From contig NZ_BMVY01000003.1 of NCBI RefSeq assembly GCF_014650955.1, positions 62,001 through 126,000 on the forward strand: 64,000 bases of DNA, in the 5' to 3' direction. Source of the stretch: Streptomyces tauricus. GTDB lineage: Bacteria; Actinomycetota; Actinomycetes; Streptomycetales; Streptomycetaceae. Position numbers and translations under genes: made by a program. Below, piece by piece: positions 29,575-37,680 of this stretch (position 1 is the first letter of the stretch; each line of letters begins with the position of its first letter). Below the pieces are notes generated by a model. That model saw only the letters and a list, made by a program, of their open reading frames with translations, did not search any database and had not been told where the DNA came from.

Positions 29575-29588
29575 ACCAAACGTTTGTT
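29575..29588. promoter_or_regulatory. KstR2-like operator, copy 2
   Basis: ACCAAACGTTTGTT with a perfect CAAACGTTTG core, fitting the AnCAA-n4-TTGnT skeleton of the KstR2 site. Over the 18 bases ctaacaaMYgtttggtRg it differs from copy 1 at only three positions. It lies between divergent echA20 and the SDR gene. Confidence 0.7.
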
Positions 29589-29641
29589 AGGTGCGATCCG
29601 ATGTCGAAGGTAACAGCGAATGCCGACGGGCGGGAGGCCCT

Positions 29642-30442
29642 GTGGACAACTGGCCGGGCGAGCGACCGAGCAGGCCGTCGGGCAAGCGACTGGTGGTGGT
29701 CACGGGCGGGACCCGGGGCGTCGGCGCGGGGATCGTGCGGGCGTTCACCGAGGCGGGCGACGAGGTCGTGGTCTGTGCGCGCAGACCACCGCAAGCACCG
29801 CTCGACGGCGTCGAGTTCGTCCCCCTCGACCTGCGCGACCCGCCGGCCGTCCGGGCCTTCTTCGGACGGCTGCCCCGGCTCGACGTCCTCGTCAACAACG
29901 CGGGCGGCGCCCCCTACCGGCTGCTCGCCGGGACGGAGGCCGAGCGGCACGCGCGCGTGATCGACCTCAACCTCGTCGCGCCTCTCACGGCCTCCCTGGC
30001 GGCGTACGACCTGCTGCGGCGGGCCCGGGGTTCCATCGTGATGATCGGCAGCGTCAGCGGGACCCGGCCCTCGCCCGGCACGGCGGCCTACGGGGCCGCG
30101 AAGGCCGGACTGGAGAACCTGGCCCGCTCGATGGCCGTGGAGTGGGCGCCGGAGGTGCGGGTCAACACGCTCGTGGTCGGGATGGTCCGCACCGAGCTGT
30201 CGCACCTCCACTACGGAGGCGAGGACGGCATCGAGGCCGTCTCCCGCACCGTTCCGCTGGGGCGGCTCGCCGTGCCCACTGACATCGGCGGGGCGGCCGT
30301 CTTCCTCGCGTCGGACGCCGCCGCGTACATCACCGGGGCCGGCCTCCTCGTCCACGGCGGCGGCGAACGGCCCGCCTTCCTGGACGCCGCGACCGTCAAC
30401 AAGCCGGACGAGGCCGACGAGGCCGACAGGGAGCAGAAATGA
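29642..30442 (+). CDS. short-chain dehydrogenase (Rv3549c-like)
   Basis: 266-residue SDR. NAD(P) site LVVVTGGTRGVGAGIVRAF; DVLVNNAGGAPYRLL; catalytic Ser in GSVSGTRPSPG; and YGAAKAGLENLARSMAVEWA (Tyr-x-x-x-Lys); PTDIGGAAVFLASDAAAYIT near the end. GTG 29642 is preferred because GGGAGG lies 5 bases upstream. A GTG at 29591 would overlap the operator region and add 17 unconserved residues. It is divergent from echA20, as the SDR genes next to echA20 are in mycobacterial HIP clusters. It overlaps the next SDR by 4 bases. Substrate not assignable. Confidence 0.85.
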   Translation: MDNWPGERPSRPSGKRLVVVTGGTRGVGAGIVRAFTEAGDEVVVCARRPPQAPLDGVEFVPLDLRDPPAVRAFFGRLPRLDVLVNNAGGAPYRLLAGTEAERHARVIDLNLVAPLTASLAAYDLLRRARGSIVMIGSVSGTRPSPGTAAYGAAKAGLENLARSMAVEWAPEVRVNTLVVGMVRTELSHLHYGGEDGIEAVSRTVPLGRLAVPTDIGGAAVFLASDAAAYITGAGLLVHGGGERPAFLDAATVNKPDEADEADREQK

Positions 30443-31446
30443 CCTCAGGAGCAGGAGCAGGAGCAGGAGCTGGAGCTGGAGCTGGAGCAGGAACGGGAGC
30501 AGGAGCAGGAGCAGGAGCAGGCGAAGGCGCCGGCGCCGACGCAGGCCTCTGTGACGGGCGGGTGGTGGTCGTCACGGGCGCCGGGCGCGGGCTCGGGCGG
30601 GCCCACGCGCTCGCCTTCGCGGCCGAAGGCGCGCGCCTCGTCGTCAACGACCTGGGCGTCGGACTCGACGGCTCGCCCGGCGCCGACAGCCCGGCCCGGC
30701 AGGTCGTCGAGGAGATCAGGGCGGCGGGCGGCGAGGCCGTCGCACACGCCGGGGACATCGCGACGACCGAGGGCGCCGCATCCCTCGTACACACGGCGCT
30801 CGACGCCTTCGGACGGCTCGACACCCTCGTGAACAACGCCGGCTTCCTGCGGGACCGCATGCTGGTGAACCTCGACGAGGACGACTGGGACGCCGTCATG
30901 CGCGTCCACCTGAAGGGCCACTTCCTGCCGCTGAAGCATGCCGCCGCGCACTGGCGGGCGCAGACGAAGGCGGGGCTCGTACCGCAGGCCAGGGTCGTCA
31001 ACACCAGCTCGGGGGCCGGACTTTCGGGGTCCGTCGGGCAGGGCAACTACAGCGCGGCCAAGGCAGGCATCGTCGGGCTCACCCTGGTGGCCGCCGCCGA
31101 GATGGAGCGCTACGGAGTGCAGGTCAACGCCATCGCGCCGGCCGCGCGGACCCGGATGACCGAGGCAGCCTTCGCCCAGGCCATGGCGGCGCCGGACAGC
31201 GGCTTCGACGCGATGGCTCCCGAGAACGTGTCACCGCTCGTCGTCTGGCTCGGCTCGGCCGCGAGCGCCGGGGTCACCGGGCGGGTCTTCGAGACCGAGG
31301 GCGGCCGGATCACCGTCATGGACGGCTGGCGGCCCGGCCCCGGCGCCGACAAGGGGGCCCGGTGGACCCCCGCCGAGGCCGGGGCCACCGCCCGGGAACT
31401 CCTCGCGCGGGCCCGGCCCCCGACCGCGGTCCACGGGACGGGGTAG
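30439..31446 (+). CDS. short-chain dehydrogenase with Gly-Ala repeat leader
   Basis: 335-residue SDR resembling the Rv3548c / multifunctional-enzyme dehydrogenase domain. NAD site VVVVTGAGRGLGRAHALAFA, then LVVNDLGVGLDGS, LDTLVNNAGFLRDRMLVNLD, the serine in VVNTSSGAGLSGSVGQGNYS and YSAAKAGIVGLT. The first 40 or so residues are a (Gly-Ala)n leader encoded by a GGAGCA hexamer array right after the ATG; it is not part of the fold. The ATG overlaps the previous SDR stop (ATGA). Likely acts in beta-oxidation or ring-cleavage steps of the same pathway. Confidence 0.87.
   Translation: MTSGAGAGAGAGAGAGAGTGAGAGAGAGEGAGADAGLCDGRVVVVTGAGRGLGRAHALAFAAEGARLVVNDLGVGLDGSPGADSPARQVVEEIRAAGGEAVAHAGDIATTEGAASLVHTALDAFGRLDTLVNNAGFLRDRMLVNLDEDDWDAVMRVHLKGHFLPLKHAAAHWRAQTKAGLVPQARVVNTSSGAGLSGSVGQGNYSAAKAGIVGLTLVAAAEMERYGVQVNAIAPAARTRMTEAAFAQAMAAPDSGFDAMAPENVSPLVVWLGSAASAGVTGRVFETEGGRITVMDGWRPGPGADKGARWTPAEAGATARELLARARPPTAVHGTG
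30448..30519 (+). repeat. hexamer tandem repeat encoding Gly-Ala
   Basis: Twelve hexamers, mostly GGAGCA with GGAGCT and one GGAACG, in frame from codon 4 of the SDR gene; encodes GAGAGAGA-type sequence. Confidence 0.92.
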
Positions 31447-31480
31447 GCCTCGACGCCGGACTGCCGTCCGACGAACTCCA

Positions 31481-31518
31481 CGATGTCCCGCCGATGGGTA
31501 CGGAAGCGGTCGTTCAGC
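31481..31518. repeat. 38-bp exact duplicate of a piece of the metallopeptidase gene
   Basis: Identical over 38 bases to 32231-32268, which lies within the neighbouring gene and encodes NDRFRTHRRDI on the minus strand. This copy is intergenic, 750 bp away in the same orientation, and reads the same peptide before diverging. Confidence 0.9.
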
Positions 31519-31548
31519 AGAGCCCCACCTCCGCCCACCCCGCCCTTC

Positions 31549-31568
31549 AGGGGCGCGGGGAACTGCGC
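31549..31568 (-). repeat. dispersed 20-bp repeat, single copy
   Basis: aggggcgcggggaactgcgc in the intergenic region between the SDR and the converging metallopeptidase-like gene. Confidence 0.8.
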
Positions 31569-31655
31569 GACCAGCCACGACGCACCCGCACCCACCTAAC
31601 CCACCTAACCCACCTGCGGTCCCCGGTCACGGCGACCGCCAAGCCCACGCCAGTG

Positions 31656-32564
31656 CTACGTGTCGCACTCCAGCACAGTGCGGCAGAGCCCGCACCGCGC
31701 CCGTACCCGCCCCCGGACCGGCACGCGGATCCGCTGATGGCAGGTCGGGCACGGGAACGACACCCGCAGCGGCCCGCGCGCGTCCGGCGTGAAGGCGTAC
31801 GACGTCTCCCCGGACGCGGACGCCGGGGCCGTCGCGACGACGCGGCCCTGGGCGTGGCGGCGGTCCTTCGCGTAGCGGCGGCGCCCCGCCCACCCCGCCG
31901 CGGTCAGCGGCGGCTGCCGCTCGTCCTCCCGGGCCCGCGCCATGCCCCGCGTGTACGCCGTGTACGCCTGCGGACTGGTGAACCAGGTGGCGGGATCCTC
32001 CCCGAACACCAGGGAACGCTTGGCCAGTACGTACCCGAACTCCTCCGGCGTCAGATAGCCGAGCTTCTGCGAGGACGACGCGTCCTCCCGGTACGCGTCC
32101 AGCAGCAGCCAGCCCGCACCGAGATACGTCGTCGCCGTGTCCGTCAGGATCTCGTTGTCCCGGGTGCCGGGCAGCGACAGGTCCAGCCGGTGCAGATAGA
32201 CATGCATCACCTCGTGTGCCAACGCGGCGCCGATGTCCCGCCGATGGGTACGGAAGCGGTCGTTCAGCTCGATGAAGTACTCCGGTCCCGCGGCCAGTTC
32301 GACACTCGCCGCGTGCTCCATCTCCCGGAAACTCACGATCATGCGGGCGTCCGGCAGCCGGAAGTGGCACACCAGCTCGCGAGCCACCCGCTGCGCGCCC
32401 AGGTACAGGTCGTCCGTGTCGAGGAACGCCACGTCGGCGGGGGCCACGCTGCTGGCGAACGTGTGGACGGTGTCGTACGAGAGGCGCCTGTACAGCGCGG
32501 TGACCGCCGCGCGCACCGTCTCCAGGTGCGGGTAGCCGTGCTTGACCGGACCGCCGTTCGCCAC
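31656..32564 (-). CDS. putative zinc metallopeptidase with C-terminal zinc ribbon
   Basis: 302 residues with two zinc signatures. The HExxH-type motif is ALAHEVMHVYLHRL (about residue 120), followed by TDTATTYLGAGWLLLDAY, where Asp/Tyr residues could complete a gluzincin-like site. A C-terminal zinc ribbon is CPTC...CGLC. No signal peptide. The arrangement recalls DA1-type or other intracellular metallopeptidase-like proteins, but I do not recognise a named family. GTG 32564 (VANGGPVKHGYPHLE) is chosen as the first start after the upstream open but non-conserved stretch. An exact 38-bp piece of the gene (32231-32268) is repeated at 31481-31518. Confidence 0.72.
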   Translation of the reverse strand: MANGGPVKHGYPHLETVRAAVTALYRRLSYDTVHTFASSVAPADVAFLDTDDLYLGAQRVARELVCHFRLPDARMIVSFREMEHAASVELAAGPEYFIELNDRFRTHRRDIGAALAHEVMHVYLHRLDLSLPGTRDNEILTDTATTYLGAGWLLLDAYREDASSSQKLGYLTPEEFGYVLAKRSLVFGEDPATWFTSPQAYTAYTRGMARAREDERQPPLTAAGWAGRRRYAKDRRHAQGRVVATAPASASGETSYAFTPDARGPLRVSFPCPTCHQRIRVPVRGRVRARCGLCRTVLECDT

Positions 32565-32586
32565 GCCCGAACCCCCAAAGCCCTGA

Positions 32587-33543
<957 letters not shown>

Positions 33544-33623
33544 CCGGCCGGCCTTCGGGGGCGTTCTCGGTGTTTGCGCCGAGGGCGCCCGTCGTCTTGG
33601 GGGTGGGTGCGCTGTGGGTGGTT

Positions 33624-33755
33624 GCGCAGTTCCCCGGGCCCCTCAACGGCAAAGGACTGCGCCGTTCCCCGCGCCCCTTAAAGACGAAAAGATTGCGCCG
33701 TTCCCCGCGCCCCTAAAAGGCAAAGACAAACGACTGCGCCGTTCCCCGCGCCCCT
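33624..33755 (+). repeat. array of four dispersed 20-bp repeats
   Basis: Copies at 33624-33643 (one change), 33659-33678, 33695-33714 and 33736-33755, all in the same orientation and separated by A-rich 15-21 base spacers such as aaagacgaaaagatt. The last covers the stop codon of the GH35 gene. Confidence 0.9.
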
Positions 33756-35502
33756 ATAGGGGGGTCAGTGTTGGTGGGGGTGCGGGTGTTTCCAGTTCCA
33801 GTAGCCATAGGTCGTTGGGGCCCTCCCGGAGGGTTGGGGCCGGGATGTAGAGGGTTGGTTGGGGGCCCGCCGACCAGTAGCGGCCCAGGTTGAAGCCGTT
33901 CAGCCAGGCGAAGCCCCTCGTCCAGCCGGGGAGGGCGAGGCGGGCGTCCCCGGGGTCGGACACCGTGACCGTGCCCCGGTAGAGGCCGGGGGAGGGCACC
34001 GCGGGCAGCGCGCAGAACGGCACCGCCTCCACCCCCGCGTCGAACGCGTCCAGCCGCAGCGCCCGCGCCCGCACCCCGTGCAGATACTGCCGTTCGTGCA
34101 GCACGCCTCCCGTGATGCCCTTCGGCTCGCCGGTCCGCGGCCCGTAGTTGACCCGCCCCAGCGACTCCACCCACAGGTCCACCCGCGCGGGGCCCGCGAC
34201 CGGCTCCTTCAGCTGTGGCTCGTGCTCGGTGAGCACCCCGGCCCGCACCCCGTCGACGTACACGACCGCCAGATCCCGCAGCCCGCGCACGGTCAGCGGA
34301 TACGGACCGCGCGGCCCCGGGACGTCGACGGTGTAGCGCACGAGCCCCCGGTCCACGTCCAGTTCCTCGAACGTGGGCGGTACGGGGGTCTCGGTCCCGG
34401 GTCCGCCGAGGGCGTCGAGCACGGCGGACAGGGGCGCCCAGCCGGTGAGGTCCACGGCGGAGGCGGACCCCAACGAGGCCGGTGCGGGCGGCGGTTCGGG
34501 CAGGGGGCCGTCCGCGTACCCGGCCAGCAGCGAGCGGAACAGCCAGAACTTCTCCGTGGGGCGGCCCGCCTCGTCGATCGGCGCGTCGTAGTCGTACGAC
34601 GTCACGTCCGGCTCCAGGACCCCGTCGTGCAGCGCGCCGCCGCCCCGGTTGGCGCCCGCCCAGCCGGCGAAACTCGTCCCGCCGTGCGCCATGTACAGGT
34701 TCACCGACGCCCCGCATTCCAGGATCTCCCGCAACGCGTGCGCCGCGTCCAGCGGATCACGTACGGCATGCTCACCACCCCAGTGGTCGAACCAGCCGCA
34801 CCAGAACTCCATGCACATCAACGGCCCCGAAGGCCGGTGCCGGCGCAGTGCCTCGAAGGCCTGGCGTGCCTGCGAGCCGAAGTTCACCGTCGCCAGTACG
34901 CCGTCCAGCGAGCCACCGGTGAGCATGTGGTCCTCGGGTCCGTCCGACGTGAACAGCGGCACCCGTACGCCCTCCGCGCGCAGCAGTTCGGCGAGGCGAC
35001 GCAGGTACACCCGGTCCGAGCCGTAACTGCCGTACTCGTTCTCCACCTGCACCATGACCACCGGGCCGCCGCGGTCGAACTGCCGGTCCACGAGCTGCGG
35101 CAGCAACCGCGAGAACCACCGTTCCACCGGCCCCAGGAACCCCTCGTCCCGGGTCCGCGCCCGCGCGCCGAGCCCACCGGTCACCCAGTGCGGCAGCCCG
35201 CCGTTCTCCCACTCGGCGCAGATGTACGGGCCCGGCCGCACGATCGCCCACAGCCCGGCCGCGTGCGCCGCGTCCAGGAACCTGCCCACGGCCTCCACGT
35301 CCCGGAACACACCCGGCCCCGGCTCGTGCAGATTCCACGGAACGTACGTCTCCACACAGTTGAGGCCCATCGCCCGCAGCATCGCCAGCCGGTGCCCCCA
35401 CTGCCCCTCGTGCACCCGGAAGTAGTGCAGCGCCCCCGACAGGAGCCGCACCGGCCGCCCGTCCACCAGGAAATCGGTGTCCCCCACCGTGAACTCGCTC
35501 AT
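33754..35502 (-). CDS. beta-galactosidase, GH35
   Basis: 582-residue glycoside hydrolase family 35 enzyme releasing terminal beta-galactose. The catalytic acid is in GPVVMVQVENEYGSYG (about Glu155) and the nucleophile in LMCMEFWCGWFDHWGG. Further family features: LLSGALHYFRVHEGQWGHRL near residue 20, ETYVPWNLHEP, and the C-terminal jelly-roll regions ending GFAWLNGFNLGRYW. No signal peptide, so it is probably cytoplasmic and works on imported oligosaccharides. ATG 35502 begins directly at the domain. Divergent from an AraC-type regulator, which probably controls it. Confidence 0.95.
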   Translation of the reverse strand: MSEFTVGDTDFLVDGRPVRLLSGALHYFRVHEGQWGHRLAMLRAMGLNCVETYVPWNLHEPGPGVFRDVEAVGRFLDAAHAAGLWAIVRPGPYICAEWENGGLPHWVTGGLGARARTRDEGFLGPVERWFSRLLPQLVDRQFDRGGPVVMVQVENEYGSYGSDRVYLRRLAELLRAEGVRVPLFTSDGPEDHMLTGGSLDGVLATVNFGSQARQAFEALRRHRPSGPLMCMEFWCGWFDHWGGEHAVRDPLDAAHALREILECGASVNLYMAHGGTSFAGWAGANRGGGALHDGVLEPDVTSYDYDAPIDEAGRPTEKFWLFRSLLAGYADGPLPEPPPAPASLGSASAVDLTGWAPLSAVLDALGGPGTETPVPPTFEELDVDRGLVRYTVDVPGPRGPYPLTVRGLRDLAVVYVDGVRAGVLTEHEPQLKEPVAGPARVDLWVESLGRVNYGPRTGEPKGITGGVLHERQYLHGVRARALRLDAFDAGVEAVPFCALPAVPSPGLYRGTVTVSDPGDARLALPGWTRGFAWLNGFNLGRYWSAGPQPTLYIPAPTLREGPNDLWLLELETPAPPPTLTPL

Positions 35503-35598
35503 GACCACCACCCTCACCCCTGGCGGCGGGCCCGGTCCATGGACAAAGATCGGCATCGGTTGGACGCAGCTGACGGGCGGCTCACCGGCGGCCGCAGG

Positions 35599-35638
35599 GC
35601 AGCTCACGGGCAGTCGATGAGCAGCTCACGAGCAGTCG
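35599..35638. promoter_or_regulatory. AraC-type direct repeat operator candidate
   Basis: gcagctcacgggcagtcg (35599-35616) and gcagctcacgagcagtcg (35621-35638) are 17/18 identical with a 22-bp period, two helical turns, as AraC-family sites often are. The pair lies between divergent GH35 and araC-like genes, about 100 bases from the former and 18 from the latter. Confidence 0.55.
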
Positions 35639-35656
35639 GCGGGAGGGAGAAAAGGG

Positions 35657-36547
35657 ATGTATCACACCTGGATGCGGTTCTTCACCCCCGGGCCCGCCCA
35701 CCACCGACTCGGCCTCGTCTGCCTCGGCGTCGGGCTCCAGCACGGGACCCTGCCCACCGTCGGACCCCGCACCCTCGACCACCACGTCGCCGTCGTCGTC
35801 AGCACCGGCCGCGGCTGGTTCCGTACCCCCGACGGACGACGCACCGCGGTCACCGCCCCCGCCCTGCTCTGGCTCACCCCCGGCGTACCGCACCACTACG
35901 GGCCCGACCCCGAGACCGGCTGGGACGAGGCCTTCGTCGACTTCACCGGGCCCACCGCCGACACCTACACCGAACTCGGCTACATCGAACCGCACCGACC
36001 CGTCGTCGCGCTCTCCGACGCCGCAGCCGCCCGCGCCACCGTCGGCCGTATCGTCCGCGCCGCCCGCCGCGGCAACCCCCTCCTCGAAGTCGAGACCAGC
36101 GCCGCCGTCCACGAACTCCTCGTCACCCTGCGCCGCGCCCGCGCCGACACCGCCCCCGACGGCGAACAGGTCCTCCAGGCCCTCGCCCGCGACGCCTGCA
36201 CACCCCTCACCGTCGCCGACCACGCCACCCGGCACGGCATGACCCCCGCCGAACTGCGCACCGCGGTACGCCGCGGCGCCGGCTGCAGCCCCAAGGACTA
36301 CCTCCTCGGTATCCGCCTGGGCCGCGCCAAGGAACTCCTCGCCGCCACCGAACTCCCCGTCGCCGCCGTCGCCCGCCGCGTCGGCTACGACGACCCCGCC
36401 TACTTCTCCCGCCTGTTCACCCGCCGCGTCGGCATGGCACCGGTGCGGTTCAGGGAACAACAGGCCCACACGGTTCCCGGCGGCTGGAGCGACCAGGTCC
36501 CCGATCCCGACGATCCCCCGATCATCGAGAGCACCCACACCGGCTGA
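35657..36547 (+). CDS. AraC-family transcriptional regulator
   Basis: 296 residues: an N-terminal cupin-like sugar-sensing half (RTLDHHVAVVVSTGRGWF, PGVPHHYGP) and a C-terminal double helix-turn-helix of AraC type (LTVADHATRHGMTPAELRTA and LPVAAVARRVGYDDPAYFSR, with the FxRxFG-like RLFTRRVGMAPVRFR). The start has GGGAGGGAGAAAAGGG upstream. Divergent from the GH35 beta-galactosidase, which it probably activates on galactoside availability; the effector is unknown. A 22-bp-period direct repeat lies in between. Confidence 0.9.
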   Translation: MYHTWMRFFTPGPAHHRLGLVCLGVGLQHGTLPTVGPRTLDHHVAVVVSTGRGWFRTPDGRRTAVTAPALLWLTPGVPHHYGPDPETGWDEAFVDFTGPTADTYTELGYIEPHRPVVALSDAAAARATVGRIVRAARRGNPLLEVETSAAVHELLVTLRRARADTAPDGEQVLQALARDACTPLTVADHATRHGMTPAELRTAVRRGAGCSPKDYLLGIRLGRAKELLAATELPVAAVARRVGYDDPAYFSRLFTRRVGMAPVRFREQQAHTVPGGWSDQVPDPDDPPIIESTHTG

Positions 36548-36572
36548 GACACCCGACGTAGGGTTGGCATCC

Positions 36573-36953
36573 ATGACCACCAGCAACACCGACAACAGCA
36601 GCCACGACAACGGCAGCGGCAGCAATGGCAGCAACGGCACCGGTGACATCGACCCCGCCGTCCGCGCCGACCTCGACCGGCTGCGCGAGAGCATCGACAA
36701 CATCGACGCCGCCGTCGTCCACATGCTCGCCGAGCGCTTCAAATGCACCCAGCAGGTCGGCCACCTCAAAGCGGCCCACCAACTGCCGCCCGCCGACCCC
36801 TCCCGCGAGGCCCAGCAGATCGCCAGACTCCGCCGGCTGGCCGAGAACGCCAACCTCGACCCGGCGTTCGCGGAAAAGCTGCTGAACTTCATCATCGCCG
36901 AGGTCATCCGCCACCACGAGCGCATCGCGGAGGGCGCCAACAGCCGCGAATGA
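36573..36953 (+). CDS. chorismate mutase (AroQ type)
   Basis: 126-residue all-helical chorismate mutase, converting chorismate to prephenate for Phe/Tyr synthesis. The AroQ signature runs from DLDRLRESIDNIDAAVVHML (Arg and Asp of the active site) through ERFKCTQQVGHLKA and PSREAQQIARLRRLAE. The first 25 residues are a Ser/Asn/Gly-rich low-complexity leader. ATG 36573 is preferred over TTG 36564. No signal peptide, so it is the cytoplasmic type. Confidence 0.92.
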   Translation: MTTSNTDNSSHDNGSGSNGSNGTGDIDPAVRADLDRLRESIDNIDAAVVHMLAERFKCTQQVGHLKAAHQLPPADPSREAQQIARLRRLAENANLDPAFAEKLLNFIIAEVIRHHERIAEGANSRE

Positions 36954-37105
36954 CCACTCCCGGCCCCCGGCGCGCACCCGTTCCCGGGCCGTTGTGAGCC
37001 CCGCCCCCTCGGCGTGCGCGCCGAAATGAGGCATCCTGCGCTGAGCACTCCCTGTCGGTCGGTTCGGACTTAAGCTGGTTGGTCCAAGCGAGGGGACTTC
37101 GCTCC

Positions 37106-37618
37106 ATGCCGTCGGAAGCCAAGATCCTCATAGTCGACGACCACGAGGACACGCTCTACGCACTGGAAAGCGCCCTGGCCCCCCTCGGCTACCAGCTGAC
37201 CCGGGCGACCAGCGGCGACGACGCACTGAAGGAAGTCCTGCGCGGCCAGGTCGGACTGCTCCTGCTCGACGTGCACATGCCCGGCGTCAGCGGCCTCGAC
37301 GTCGTCCGCTACATGCGGGGCGTCGAACAGACCCAGCTCATCCCGATCATCCTCGTCACCGGATTCGGCGCCAGCACCGCACTCACCTCCGCCGCGTTCC
37401 GCCTCGGCGTCGCCGACCTCGTCATGAAACCCATCGACCCCTGGACCCTCCGCACGAAAGTCCGCTACCTGTACGACTCCCACCGACGGTACCGGTCCCT
37501 GGAAAGGGAGGTCCGCGAACTGCGGGCCCTCGTGAAGGAACCCACCACCCCCTACGACCCCCCGCCCCCCGCCCAGCGCCCCGCTCCCCGCACACCGGAA
37601 CAGGGCCGCACCGCGTAG
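37106..37618 (+). CDS. orphan response regulator (receiver only)
   Basis: 170 residues: a CheY-like receiver (ILIVDDHEDTLYALE, phospho-acceptor Asp in LLLLDVHMPG, Thr in VTGFG, Lys in VMKPID), then a short coiled helix (YRSLEREVRELRALVKE) and a Pro-rich tail. It has no DNA-binding output domain. No histidine kinase lies nearby, so it is an orphan that probably acts by protein contact. ATG 37106 has GAGGGG about 12 bases upstream. Confidence 0.88.
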   Translation: MPSEAKILIVDDHEDTLYALESALAPLGYQLTRATSGDDALKEVLRGQVGLLLLDVHMPGVSGLDVVRYMRGVEQTQLIPIILVTGFGASTALTSAAFRLGVADLVMKPIDPWTLRTKVRYLYDSHRRYRSLEREVRELRALVKEPTTPYDPPPPAQRPAPRTPEQGRTA

Positions 37619-37680
37619 GCACCCCCGTCACACCAGGCCGCCCCTGTGCCGAGCCCCGCCCATCAGGCAGCATGGCTCCC

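Noticed and set aside
31447..31655. Pseudogene of the metallopeptidase-like protein between SDR and metallopeptidase genes
   Set aside because: Only 38 bp are duplicated; the surrounding sequence does not continue the similarity, so it is a fragment copy and not a pseudogene.
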